Shown one piece after another: positions 7,448 to 15,588 of a DNA stretch of 64,000 nucleotides. Source of the stretch: Streptomyces sp. SKN60. GTDB taxonomy: Bacteria > Actinomycetota > Actinomycetes > Streptomycetales > Streptomycetaceae. The notes under the pieces are model-generated. The model saw nothing but the letters and a program-made list of their open reading frames with translations. It had not been told where the DNA came from and made no database searches. The position numbers and the translations under genes were made by a program. The stretch's first letter is position 1. Each line of letters begins with the position of its first letter. The stretch is taken from assembly GCF_026236535.1 (NCBI RefSeq), contig NZ_JAHTMW010000012.1, positions 62,001 through 126,000 of the forward strand, written 5' to 3'.

Positions 7448-9766
7448 GTGAGCATCGAGGTCTTCCGGGACGCCTGGGGCGTGCCCCATCTGCGGGCCGC
7501 CGACCCCCGGGAACTGGCCCGCGCCCAGGGCCTGGTGACCGCCCGGGACCGGGCCTGGCAGCTGGAGGTCGAGCGGCACCGGGCACAGGGCACCAGCGCG
7601 ACTTTCCTGGGCGCGGCGGAGGCCGGCTGGGACGTCTTCGTACGGCAGGCCCGGCTCGCCGACACCGCGCGCCGCTGCCACGACCGGCTGGACGCCGAGA
7701 CCGCGGCCTGGGTGCGGGCGTACGTGGACGGGGTCAACGAGGGCCTCGCGGAGGGCGCCCGGCGAGCACCCGAGTTCGCGGCGACCGGGCTGCGGCCGGG
7801 CCGCTGGGAGCCCTGGACGCCGCTGGCCGTCTGGCTCTCCACCCACATCCTCTTCGCCGGCTTCCCCACCAAGCTGTGGCGCGACCGGGTCGCCGCCCGG
7901 CTCGGCGAGGAGTGGACCGAGCTCTTCGCCGCCGACGGCCCGGGCACGGCCGGCTCCAACGGCTGGCTGCTCTCCGGCGCGCGGACGGCGAGCGGCGCCC
8001 CGCTCGTCGCCGGCGACCCGCACCGCTTCATCGAGGCGCCCGGCGTCTACCAGCAGATCCGCCTCTCCTGCCCCGACTACGACGTCCTCGGCCTCGCCGT
8101 CCCCGGCGTCCCCGGCCTCCCCCACTTCGGCCACGCCGGCCGCGTCGCCTGGGCCATCACCAACGCCATGGCCGACTACCAGGACCTCTACCGCGAACGC
8201 CTGCGCCGCCTGCCCGACGGCCGCATCGAGGCCCTCGGCCCGACCGGCTGGGAACCGGCCACCGCGCACACCGAGACGGTACGGGTACGGGGCGCCGCCG
8301 CCCCGGTCCGCGTCGAGGTCGTGGAGACGGCCCGCGGTCCGGTGATCATCGGCGCGCAGGGCGCCTTCGGCGCCGGGGGCGGGGCGGGCGCGGCCGGCGG
8401 CGCCGGGGCCCACGCCGCGGGCGGCGGTGGGCGCCGCGAGGCCGGCACGGGCGAGGGCGCAGGCGCGGGCGCGGGCGAAGCCACCGAGCCGGACGGCGCG
8501 GCAGGCGCCTTCGGCGCCGAGGCCGGCGGCGTGGGCGATGCCGCCCAGCCTGACGACACCGGGGCGGACGGCACCGGGGCGGACGGCCCCGACACCGTCG
8601 AGTGGGAGGCCATCAGCCTGCGACACCCGCCCCGGGTCACCGGGGAGTTGGGCTTTGCCTCGCTGCCCGCGTTGCTGCGGGCGCGGAGTGTCGGGGAGGT
8701 GGATCGGGCGCTCGGGGCGTGGGTGGAGCCGGTGAATGTGGTGCAGGCCGCCGATGTGGACGGGGGGCTGCTGCACCGGGTCGCCGGGCATGTCCCGGTG
8801 CGGGACCGGGCGAACGCGCTGCGGGTGGTGCCCGCGTGGGAGGCGCGGCACGCCTGGGCGGACGCGCCCGCGCCGCTGCCGCGCGCCGAGGTCGGGGCCG
8901 AGGGGTACGCCGTGATGGCCAACGCGCGCGGGCTGGCCGCGCCGCTGGGCGTCGAGTTCGCGCCGCCGCACCGCGCCGAGCGGATCGGCGCGCTCCTGGC
9001 GGCCTCCGACGCCTGGACCCCGGCCGCGACCGCCGCCGTGCACACCGACACCGACAACCCGTCCGCCCGGCGGCTCCTGGAGCGGATCGGCGCCACCGAC
9101 GAGGCGGCGCTCTCCCCCGCCGCCCGCCGGGTGCGGGCGACGTTGCTCGGCTGGGACCGGCGGATGGCCGCCGACAGCACGGACGCCGGGCTCTACGCGG
9201 CGGTGCGGGGCGCGGTCGTACGGCGCACCACGGCCCACGACGCCTTCGCGGAGCTGCGCGAACCCGCCCCGTACCCCGAACTGTTCCAGCCCTGGCTGGC
9301 GCTCGGCCCGAGGGTCGGGCTCGCCCTGGAGACGCTGCTGACCGGCGCCGGGCCGGTGCCGGCCGCCGAGCTCGCGCGGATCGTGCGGGAGGCCCTGGAG
9401 GAGGTCGGCGCCGGGGACCCGCCGCCCGCGTGGGGCGTGACGCACCGGCTGGCGCCCTGGCAGGCGCTGCCGGACGAGGACGACGCGTCCTGGCCCGGCC
9501 TCGCCGGCGACCAGGACTGCGTGCTCTCCTCCTCCAGCGTGCCCGGGTACACCGACCGCAGCGCCCGGGCCTCCGCCGCCCGCTACGTCTGGGACCTGGC
9601 GGACCGCGAACGCAGCCGGTGGATCGTGCCGTTCGGCGCCTCCGGCGTGCCCGGCGACCCGCACCACCGCGACCAGCTCCCCCTGTGGCTGCGCGGCGAA
9701 CTCGCCCCCGTCACCACGAACTGGACCCACCTCGTGAAGGAAGACACAGACGATGAGCAGGACTGA
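7448..9766 (+). CDS. Penicillin acylase family Ntn hydrolase, iron-box controlled
   Basis: 772 aa member of the penicillin G acylase (S45) family. The N-terminus IEVFRDAWGVPHLRAADP is the alpha-chain signature. The autoprocessing site is G-S170 in GTAGSNGWLLSG, so Ser170 would become the N-terminal nucleophile of the beta chain; later blocks HFGHAGRVAWAITNAMADYQDLY and the C-terminal NWTHLVKE region fit the family. There is no signal peptide from the GTG start, so it may be cytoplasmic. Residues about 300-380 are a Gly/Ala-rich low-complexity insertion. The gene overlaps the following siderophore-type acyltransferase by 14 bases and sits under an iron box, so it probably hydrolyses or transfers an acyl amide in siderophore metabolism rather than acting on penicillin. 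The substrate is unknown. Confidence 0.86.
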   Translation: MSIEVFRDAWGVPHLRAADPRELARAQGLVTARDRAWQLEVERHRAQGTSATFLGAAEAGWDVFVRQARLADTARRCHDRLDAETAAWVRAYVDGVNEGLAEGARRAPEFAATGLRPGRWEPWTPLAVWLSTHILFAGFPTKLWRDRVAARLGEEWTELFAADGPGTAGSNGWLLSGARTASGAPLVAGDPHRFIEAPGVYQQIRLSCPDYDVLGLAVPGVPGLPHFGHAGRVAWAITNAMADYQDLYRERLRRLPDGRIEALGPTGWEPATAHTETVRVRGAAAPVRVEVVETARGPVIIGAQGAFGAGGGAGAAGGAGAHAAGGGGRREAGTGEGAGAGAGEATEPDGAAGAFGAEAGGVGDAAQPDDTGADGTGADGPDTVEWEAISLRHPPRVTGELGFASLPALLRARSVGEVDRALGAWVEPVNVVQAADVDGGLLHRVAGHVPVRDRANALRVVPAWEARHAWADAPAPLPRAEVGAEGYAVMANARGLAAPLGVEFAPPHRAERIGALLAASDAWTPAATAAVHTDTDNPSARRLLERIGATDEAALSPAARRVRATLLGWDRRMAADSTDAGLYAAVRGAVVRRTTAHDAFAELREPAPYPELFQPWLALGPRVGLALETLLTGAGPVPAAELARIVREALEEVGAGDPPPAWGVTHRLAPWQALPDEDDASWPGLAGDQDCVLSSSSVPGYTDRSARASAARYVWDLADRERSRWIVPFGASGVPGDPHHRDQLPLWLRGELAPVTTNWTHLVKEDTDDEQD

Positions 9767-10319
9767 GTACATACGGGACGTCGAGGGCTTCGGCACCGTC
9801 CGCGTCGACCGGATCGACCCCGACGCCGACGCCCCGCTGATCCACGCCTGGGTGAACGAGGAGCGGGCCCGCTTCTGGGGCATGAACGGCACCACCGTCG
9901 AGCAGGTCCGGGAGATCTACGCGCACCTCGACTCGCTCACCACCCACCACGGCTTCCTGGTGCGCCGCGACGACGTGCCGGTCGGGATCTTCCAGACGTA
10001 CGACCCCGAGGCCGACCGGGTCTCCGAGTGCTACGAGGTCCGGCCGGGCGACATCGGCGTGCACCTCTTCCTCGCCCCCTCGGCCGCCGCGCCCGAGCAG
10101 GGCTTCACGAGTGCGCTGCTCGTCGCCCTGCTCGACTTCGCGCTCACCGGCCGCAGCCGGATCGTGGGCGAGCCGGACGCCGCCAACGAGAAGGCGGTCG
10201 CCCGGCTGGTTCGGGCCGGTTTCGAGCTGGGCCCGGAGGTCGTGCTGCCCGAGGTGGACCTGCCGGAGGTGTTCATCCCGGAGAAGCGGGCGCGGCTCGC
10301 CTTCTACACCAAGGGCTGA
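9753..10319 (+). CDS. Siderophore-type GNAT acyltransferase (AlcB/IucB/RhbD family)
   Basis: 188 aa. The motif LIHAWVNEERARFWGM near the N-terminus is characteristic of the siderophore acyltransferase branch of the GNAT superfamily (IucB, RhbD, AlcB, MbtK), which transfers acetyl or longer acyl groups from CoA to N-hydroxylysine or similar hydroxylamines. The later block GDIGVHLFLAP...GFTSALLVALLDFAL and EPDAANEKAVARLVRAGFE matches the acyl-CoA binding segment and the Asn-containing C-terminal motif. The ATG overlaps the acylase 3' end by 14 bases, indicating translational coupling and shared iron control. No siderophore synthetase or hydroxylase is present nearby, so this is an orphan tailoring or recycling module. 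Confidence 0.88.
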   Translation: MSRTEYIRDVEGFGTVRVDRIDPDADAPLIHAWVNEERARFWGMNGTTVEQVREIYAHLDSLTTHHGFLVRRDDVPVGIFQTYDPEADRVSECYEVRPGDIGVHLFLAPSAAAPEQGFTSALLVALLDFALTGRSRIVGEPDAANEKAVARLVRAGFELGPEVVLPEVDLPEVFIPEKRARLAFYTKG

Positions 10320-10345
10320 CCGGCCACGCCAAGGGCTGACCGGCC
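10309..10345 (+). repeat. Short tandem duplication spanning the acyltransferase stop codon
   Basis: A 17-base unit CCAAGGGCTGACCGGCC occurs twice with a 20-base period (10309-10325 and 10329-10345). The first copy contains the TGA stop of the acyltransferase; the second repeats it out of frame. It looks like a recent slippage duplication at the gene end. Confidence 0.85.
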
Positions 10346-10373
10346 CCGGTCCCGAGGCCGGTGCCGGGGCCGG
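10340..10373. terminator. Hairpin between acyltransferase and amidohydrolase
   Basis: The arms CCGGCCCCGG (10340-10349) and CCGGGGCCGG (10364-10373) are perfectly complementary with a 14-base loop. They sit between the convergent stops at 10319 and 10377, fitting a shared terminator for both genes. Confidence 0.7.
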
Positions 10374-10376
10374 GGC

Positions 10377-11468
10377 TCAGCCGATCACCCGGCCGTCGAC
10401 GATCACCCGCCGCGGGGCCGCGAGGACCCGGACGTCCGCGCGCGGGTCCTCGCCGTAGACGACGAGGTCGGCCGGGGCGCCCTCGGTCAGGCCGGGGCGG
10501 CCCAGCCAGTCGCGGGCCCGCCAGGCCGTCGCGGACAGCGCGTCCAGGGCGGGGATGCCGGCCCGGGTCAGCTCCTCGACCTCGGCGGCGACCAGGCCGT
10601 GCGGGAGCGAGCCGCCCGCGTCGGTGCCGACGAAGACCGGGATGCCCGCGTCCCAGGCGGCGCGCACGGTGTCGTACCGCCGCTCGTACAGCCGCCGCAT
10701 GTGCGCCGACCAGCGCGGGAACTTCGCCTCGCCGCCGTCCGCGAGATGCGGGAAGGTCGCGATGTTGACCAGGGTGGGGACGATGGCGACCCCGCGCTCG
10801 GCGAAGAGCGGGATGGTGTCCTCGGTCAGGCCGGTGGCGTGCTCGACGCAGTCGATGCCCGCCTCGACCAGGTCGCGCAGCGAGTCCTCGGCGAAGCAGT
10901 GCGCGGTGACCCGGGCGCCGAGCCGGTGCGCCTCGGCGATGGCGGCCTCGACCTCGGCGCGCGGCCAGGACGGGGAGAGGTCGCCGAGGTCGCGGTCGAT
11001 CCAGTCGCCGACCAGCTTCACCCAGCCGTCGCCGCGCCGGGCCTCCCGCCCGACGTACGCGACGAGCTCGTCGGGCTCGATCTCGTGGGCGTAGTTGCGG
11101 ATGTAGCGGCGGGTGCGGGCGATGTGCCGGCCGGCCCGGATGATCTTCGGCAGGTCCTCGCGGTCGTCGATCCAGCGGGTGTCGGACGGCGAGCCCGCGT
11201 CACGGATGAGCAGCGTGCCGGCGTCCCGGTCGGTGAGCGCCTGCTTCTCGGCGGTGGCCTCGTCGACCGGGCCGTGCTTGTCGAGCCCGACGTGGCAGTG
11301 TGCGTCGACCAGGCCGGGCAGCGCCCAGCCCTCGACGGTCAGGGTCTCCGTCCGCCCGGCGGGCCGCTCGAAGGTGATCTTCCCGTCGAGGCACCACAGT
11401 TCGTCGCGTACGTCCTCCGGGCCGACGAGCACCCGCCCCTTCACATGCAGCACCACGTCATCGCTCAT
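10377..11468 (-). CDS. Metal-dependent amidohydrolase family protein
   Basis: 363 aa. It has the full set of amidohydrolase superfamily ligands: HxH in GLVDAHCHVG, a lysine in GWVKLVGD (candidate carboxylated bridge), His in ARVTAHCFAED and GIDCVEHATGL, and the catalytic Asp in PVFVGTDAGG. The N- and C-terminal beta segments (GRVLVGPEDVRDELW; PADLVVYGEDPRADVRVLA) form the small composite domain typical of imidazolonepropionase- and prolidase-like cyclic amidohydrolases. It is cytoplasmic with no signal peptide. It diverges from the class V aminotransferase gene at 11601. The substrate cannot be assigned from sequence. Confidence 0.88.
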   Translation of the reverse strand: MSDDVVLHVKGRVLVGPEDVRDELWCLDGKITFERPAGRTETLTVEGWALPGLVDAHCHVGLDKHGPVDEATAEKQALTDRDAGTLLIRDAGSPSDTRWIDDREDLPKIIRAGRHIARTRRYIRNYAHEIEPDELVAYVGREARRGDGWVKLVGDWIDRDLGDLSPSWPRAEVEAAIAEAHRLGARVTAHCFAEDSLRDLVEAGIDCVEHATGLTEDTIPLFAERGVAIVPTLVNIATFPHLADGGEAKFPRWSAHMRRLYERRYDTVRAAWDAGIPVFVGTDAGGSLPHGLVAAEVEELTRAGIPALDALSATAWRARDWLGRPGLTEGAPADLVVYGEDPRADVRVLAAPRRVIVDGRVIG

Positions 11469-11556
11469 ACCCGCACTCTACGAGGCCCCTGGGGCGGGGT
11501 CCCTGGGTACCCTGAGCCAGGCCCTGCCCGTACGCATCCCGATCTACGTGTCCCCC

Positions 11557-11584
11557 ACACGTATCCGAACACACGCATCCGAAC
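11557..11584 (+). repeat. Tandem 14-bp repeat in the leader of the aminotransferase gene
   Basis: ACACGTATCCGAAC and ACACGCATCCGAAC lie head to tail (11557-11570, 11571-11584) with one mismatch, and a weaker copy (TACGCATCCCGAT) is at 11531-11543. The array ends just before the ribosome-binding site of the downstream gene and could be a regulator site or simple slippage. Confidence 0.6.
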
Positions 11585-11600
11585 CGAAGAAGGCACCACC

Positions 11601-12710
11601 GTGACCGTGACGCACCCGCTCCTCGACCTGGCCCCGCTGACCGCCGCCCGCTTCGCGTCGATCGAGCGGCGGGTCGCCACGCTGCTCTCCACCGAGCAGG
11701 ACGTGGTGATCACCCAGGGCGAGGCGCTGCTGCCGCTGGAGGGCTGCATCCGCAGCGGCGCGCGGGCGGGTTCGACGGCGCTGAACATCGTCACCGGCCC
11801 GTACGGGCAGACCTTCGGCAACTGGCTGCGCGACTGCGGGGCGACCGTGGTCGACCTGGAGGTGCCGTTCCACGCGGCGGTGACCGCCGAGCAGGTGGCG
11901 CGGGCGTTCGCGGAGCACCCGGAGATCGAGTTCGTGTCGCTGGTGCACGCGGAGGCGGCGACCGGGAACACCAACCCGGTCGCGGAGATCGGCGAGGTCG
12001 TGCGGGCGCACGGCGCGCTGTTCTACCTGGACGCGGTGGCGTCGATCGGCGCGGAGCCGGTGCTGCCGGACGCCTGGGGCGTCGACATGTGCATCATCGG
12101 CGCGCAGAAGGCGATGGGCGGCCCGGCCGGGGTGTCGGCGGTGTCGGTGAGCGAGCGGGCCTGGGAGCGTTTCGCGGCCAACCCGGCGGCGCCGCGCCGC
12201 TCGTACCTCTCGCTCCTCGACTGGAAGGAGCGCTGGATCGACGGCGGCCGCAAGGCGCTGCTGCACGCCCCGGCGCAGCTGGAGATGCTGGCCCTGGAGG
12301 CCTGCCTGGACCGGATCGAGACCGAGGGCCTGGCCGCGCTGACGGCCCGGCACGCGGCGGCCGCGGCGGCGACCCGGGCGGGTGCGCTGGCGCTCGGCGG
12401 CGGCCTGGAGCCGTATGTGCACGAGGCGAAGGACGCGGCGCCGGTCGCGACGACGCTGCGCTCCCCGGCCGGGGTGGAGGCCTCCGAGCTCGTCGCGAAG
12501 GCGCTGGCCGCCGACCCGTCGCTGCCGCTGATCGCGGGCGGCGGGGCGCTGGCGAAGGAGATGATCCGGGTCAACCACTACGGGGTGGACGCGACGCCCG
12601 GCGCGGTGCGGTCCTCGCTCGCGGCGCTCGGTGCGGCCCTCGCGGAGACGGGCCGCACCGTGGACCTGGAGGGCGCAGGCCGGGCGGTCACGGCGGCCTG
12701 GACCGCCTGA
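11601..12710 (+). CDS. PLP-dependent class V aminotransferase family protein
   Basis: 369 aa from the GTG at 11601, preceded by a good RBS (GAAGAAGG at 11586-11593). Fold-type I class V features are clear: NIVTGPYGQTFGNWL in the cofactor-binding region, VHAEAATGNTNPV, the conserved Asp in ALFYLDAVASIGA, and the PLP lysine in CIIGAQKAMGGPAGVSAVS. The overall pattern resembles alanine/serine-glyoxylate aminotransferases and related purine-catabolic enzymes. It converges on the alkene reductase gene with an 18-base gap and diverges from the amidohydrolase, hinting at related nitrogen metabolism, but the amino donor is not determined. Confidence 0.85.
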   Translation: MTVTHPLLDLAPLTAARFASIERRVATLLSTEQDVVITQGEALLPLEGCIRSGARAGSTALNIVTGPYGQTFGNWLRDCGATVVDLEVPFHAAVTAEQVARAFAEHPEIEFVSLVHAEAATGNTNPVAEIGEVVRAHGALFYLDAVASIGAEPVLPDAWGVDMCIIGAQKAMGGPAGVSAVSVSERAWERFAANPAAPRRSYLSLLDWKERWIDGGRKALLHAPAQLEMLALEACLDRIETEGLAALTARHAAAAAATRAGALALGGGLEPYVHEAKDAAPVATTLRSPAGVEASELVAKALAADPSLPLIAGGGALAKEMIRVNHYGVDATPGAVRSSLAALGAALAETGRTVDLEGAGRAVTAAWTA

Positions 12711-12728
12711 CCCCTCCCCCTCGTGCCG

Positions 12729-13796
12729 CTACAGCGCCGGGTAGTCGGTGTAGCCGCGGTGGTCGCCGCCGAAGAAGGTGGCGGTGTCGGGGGTGTTGTA
12801 CGGCCCGTCGGCCCGGAGACGGGCCGGCAGGTCGGGGTTGGCGAGGAACAGGGCACCGTACGCCAGGATGTCGGCGGTGCCGTCCTCGATCAGGCCGAGC
12901 GCCTCGGGGCCGGTCGGGCCCTCGGTGGCCGGGTTGAGCACGAAGGTGCCGGAGAAGCGCTTGCGCAGCGCGAGGGTGAGGTCCCGTACCTCGGCCACCG
13001 GCTCGGTGACGTGCAGGTAGGCGATGCCGATCGGGTCGATCGCGGCGACGAGGGCGAGGTAGACCTCGTCGGTGTCGGTCTCGGCGATGTCGTTGTACCG
13101 GTTGGCCGGGGAGATCCGCAGTCCGGTGCGCTCGGGGCCGATGGCGTCGGCGACGGCGCGGACCACCTCGACGGCGAAGCGGATGCGGTTCTCGACGGGG
13201 CCGCCCCACTCGTCGGTGCGGTGGTTGGTGTTGGTGGCCAGGAACTGGTGCACCAGATAGCCGTTGGCGCCGTGGATCTCGACTCCGTCGAAGCCGGCCT
13301 CGACGGCGTTGCGGGCGGCGGCCGCGAAGCCCTCGATCGTCTCGCGCACCTCGTCGCCGGTCAGTTCGCGCGGGGCGGTGAAGTCCTTCATGCCGGGGCC
13401 GGCGAAGAGTTGTCCGGCCGGGGTGACGGCGGACGGGCCGACCGGGTGGAGGCCGTCGCCGAGGACCTCGGGGTGGCTGATCCGGCCGGCGTGCATGAGC
13501 TGGGCGAAGATCGTGCCGCCGCGGGCGTGGACGGCGTCGGTGACCTCGCGCCAGGCGGTGATCTGCTCGGCGCTGTGCAGTCCGGGGGTGTTGGGGTAGC
13601 CCTGGCCGACGGCGATGGGCTGCACGCCCTCGGTGATGATCAGGCCGGCGGAGGCGCGCTGGGCGTAGTACTCGGCGGTGAGCCGGGTGGGGATGCGGCG
13701 CTCGGCCTCGGCCCGGCTGCGGGTCATGGGCGCCATGGCGATGCGGTTGGCGAGGCGTGCGCCGGCGAGGTCGATGGGGTCGAAGGCGGTGGTCAT
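12729..13796 (-). CDS. Old Yellow Enzyme family alkene reductase (FMN-dependent)
   Basis: 355 aa from the ATG at 13796, with a strong RBS (CGGGAGGG on the coding strand) immediately upstream; a longer frame would run through the operator array and is rejected. OYE features: N-terminal FDPIDLAGARLANRIAMAPMTRSRA (FMN-contacting PMTR), GGTIFAQLMHAGRISHP, the substrate His/Asn pair in GVEIHGANGYLVHQFL, then NHRTDEWGGPVENRIRF and the phosphate-binding C-terminus around ILAYGALFLANPDL. It reduces activated C=C bonds of enals, enones or nitro compounds using NAD(P)H. It diverges from a MarR regulator with four operator copies between them, a typical electrophile-responsive arrangement. Confidence 0.93.
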   Translation of the reverse strand: MTTAFDPIDLAGARLANRIAMAPMTRSRAEAERRIPTRLTAEYYAQRASAGLIITEGVQPIAVGQGYPNTPGLHSAEQITAWREVTDAVHARGGTIFAQLMHAGRISHPEVLGDGLHPVGPSAVTPAGQLFAGPGMKDFTAPRELTGDEVRETIEGFAAAARNAVEAGFDGVEIHGANGYLVHQFLATNTNHRTDEWGGPVENRIRFAVEVVRAVADAIGPERTGLRISPANRYNDIAETDTDEVYLALVAAIDPIGIAYLHVTEPVAEVRDLTLALRKRFSGTFVLNPATEGPTGPEALGLIEDGTADILAYGALFLANPDLPARLRADGPYNTPDTATFFGGDHRGYTDYPAL

Positions 13797-13818
13797 GACG
13801 GCCCTCCCGGGGGCATAT

Positions 13819-13917
13819 GTGGTCGACCAAGCATTTATGTGGTCGGCCAACCATAAACATGTGGTCGGCCAATGATTTGCTGGCGAGCCCACTGTAACGC
13901 ATTCCTTGGCCGACCAA
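13819..13917. promoter_or_regulatory. Array of four near-palindromic 12-bp operators (predicted MarR sites)
   Basis: Four copies of (G/T)TGGTCGRCCAA are present: GTGGTCGACCAA at 13819-13830, GTGGTCGGCCAA at 13839-13850 and 13861-13872, and the reverse-oriented TTGGCCGACCAA at 13906-13917. Start-to-start spacings are 20, 22 and 45 bases, close to whole helical turns. They occupy the whole gap between the alkene reductase and marR starts, so the adjacent MarR protein very likely controls both promoters. Confidence 0.85.
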
Positions 13918-13953
13918 GCTAATCTGGAGACCTGCACCCTGGAGGAGAGCCCC

Positions 13954-14460
13954 GTGTCCGGAACCGAACCCTTCTGTACCTACCCCGCCACCGCCGGCCT
14001 GCCGTCGGCGGCCCGCGGCGGGCCGGCCAGCCACGCGCTGTCCCGGGTGGCCCGGCTGCACCGGATCGCGGCGGCGCGCCTGCTCAAGGAGGCGGACCTC
14101 TATCCGGGCCAGGAGTTCTTGATGATGGCCCTGTGGGACTGCGGGCCGGTGCGCCAGTCGGCGCTGATCCAGTCGCTGGGGCTCGACCCGTCGACGGTCA
14201 CGAAGATGCTCCAGCGCCTGGAGCAGTGCGGCCATGTGCGCCGCCGGCCGGACCCGGACGACCGGCGGGCCGTGCTGGTCGAGCCGACGGAGGAGGGCGA
14301 GGCCCTGCGGTCCCGGGTCGAGGCCGCCTGGGCGACCCTGGAGGAGCGCACCCTGGCCGGGCTCGACGCCGACGACCGCGCACAGCTGACCCGGCTGCTC
14401 GCCCGCCTGGAGGAGAACCTGTGCGGCGAGGCGGGCGAGTGCGGGCCGGAGAACCGCTGA
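13954..14460 (+). CDS. MarR family transcriptional regulator
   Basis: 168 aa from the GTG at 13954, chosen because GGAGGAG lies 6 bases upstream. A longer TTG-started frame at 13906 would begin inside an operator. The winged helix-turn-helix is clear: YPGQEFLMMALWDCGPVRQS, then ALIQSLGLDPSTVTKMLQRL, the wing VRRRPDPDDRRAVLVEPTEEG, and a C-terminal dimerisation helix. No Cys is in the usual OhrR sensing position; cysteines occur near the N-terminus, in ALWDCG, at EQCG and near the C-terminus. It should bind the four operator copies upstream and repress itself and the alkene reductase until an electrophile or phenolic ligand binds. Confidence 0.92.
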   Translation: MSGTEPFCTYPATAGLPSAARGGPASHALSRVARLHRIAAARLLKEADLYPGQEFLMMALWDCGPVRQSALIQSLGLDPSTVTKMLQRLEQCGHVRRRPDPDDRRAVLVEPTEEGEALRSRVEAAWATLEERTLAGLDADDRAQLTRLLARLEENLCGEAGECGPENR

Positions 14461-14487
14461 GGCACCGCTTTCCGGATCACGCCCGGC

Positions 14488-15576
14488 TCAGCCGGCGGCG
14501 AGGACCTCCAGGGCCCGGTCGACGTCGGCCGAGGAGTTGTAGAGGTGGAAGGAGGCCCGCAGGTTCCCGGCGCGGGCCGAGAGCAGGACGCCCGCCGCGC
14601 GCAGCGCCTGCGCGCGCTCGCCCATGCCGGGCACGCCGACGACCGTCGAGTCGTCCGCGACCGCCGGGTGCCCGAGCGCGGCGAGGCCGGCCCGGAAGCG
14701 GGCCGCGAGGGTCTTGTTGTGGGCCTCGATCCGCTCGATGCCGATCTCCTCCAGGAGGGCGAGCGAGCGGGCCGCGCCGTGGTACGAGAGGAAGGCCGGC
14801 GGCTCGTCGAACCGGCGGGCGGAGCGGGCGAGTTCGCGCACCGGGCCGTAGCTGTTGGACCACAGCTCCTCGCCGGTGACCCAGCCCGCGTGGATGGGCA
14901 GCAGCGCGTCCTGCGCCTCGGCCGTGACGGTGAGGAAGGACGCCCCGCGCGGGCAGAGCAGGTACTTGTAGCCGCCGGAGACGGTGAAGTCCCACTCCTC
15001 CGCGTGCAGCGGCAGCCAGCCCGCGGACTGGGTGGCGTCGAGCAGAGTACGGGCGCCGTGCGCCGCCGCCGCGGCACGGACGGCCGCGAAGTCGGCGGTG
15101 CGGCCGTCCGCCGACTGCACGGCGGAGAAGGCGACGAGCGCGGTCTCCGGCCGTACGGACTCGGCGAGCCGGTCCAGCGGCACGAACCGGGTCTTCAGGT
15201 CGCCGCGCACCGTGAAGGGCGTGCTGACGGAGGAGAAGTCGCCCTCGGGGAAGAGGATCTCGGCCCCGGGCGGCATGGACTGCGCCACCATGCCGACGTG
15301 GACGGAGACGGAGCTGCCGAGCGCGACGCGGTCGGGGGTGGTGTGCGCGAGCCGGGCGAAGGCGGCCCGGGCCTCGTCGGCCACCTCGAAGTCGCCGGCG
15401 CCGCCGGGGCGCCCGTCGGCGGTCTCCTCGGCGAGTGCGACGACCGCGTCGATCGTGCGGCGGGGCAGCAGCGCGCAGGCGGAGGTGTTGAGATAGGTCT
15501 GCTTGGGGGCGAACTCGGCGCCGCCCAGCGGCTCCAGGCGGTCCGGACGGTCCAGGTGGTGTTCCACGGATTCCAT
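14488..15576 (-). CDS. Class V aminotransferase-fold PLP enzyme (cysteine desulfurase-like)
   Basis: 362 aa from the ATG at 15576, giving the N-terminus MESVEHHLDRPD. Landmarks: YLNTSACALLPRRT at the substrate entrance, the cofactor Asp in TLLDATQSAGWLPL and the PLP lysine in FTVSGGYKYLLCPRGASFL. It resembles the isopenicillin-N-epimerase/kynureninase-like branch of class V enzymes rather than SufS: the mobile Cys loop of desulfurases is not evident. A 45-base inverted repeat lies directly upstream of the start. It converges on marR with a 27-base gap. Substrate unknown. Confidence 0.85.
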   Translation of the reverse strand: MESVEHHLDRPDRLEPLGGAEFAPKQTYLNTSACALLPRRTIDAVVALAEETADGRPGGAGDFEVADEARAAFARLAHTTPDRVALGSSVSVHVGMVAQSMPPGAEILFPEGDFSSVSTPFTVRGDLKTRFVPLDRLAESVRPETALVAFSAVQSADGRTADFAAVRAAAAAHGARTLLDATQSAGWLPLHAEEWDFTVSGGYKYLLCPRGASFLTVTAEAQDALLPIHAGWVTGEELWSNSYGPVRELARSARRFDEPPAFLSYHGAARSLALLEEIGIERIEAHNKTLAARFRAGLAALGHPAVADDSTVVGVPGMGERAQALRAAGVLLSARAGNLRASFHLYNSSADVDRALEVLAAG

Positions 15577-15588
15577 GGGACAAGACTG

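Noticed and set aside
7166..9895. A 909-aa minus-strand frame across the penicillin acylase
   Set aside because: Repetitive Arg/Gly/Pro composition with no domain; it mirrors the plus-strand gene.
13860..13954. Earlier TTG start for MarR at 13906
   Set aside because: It begins inside an operator copy and has no RBS, while GTG 13954 follows GGAGGAG.
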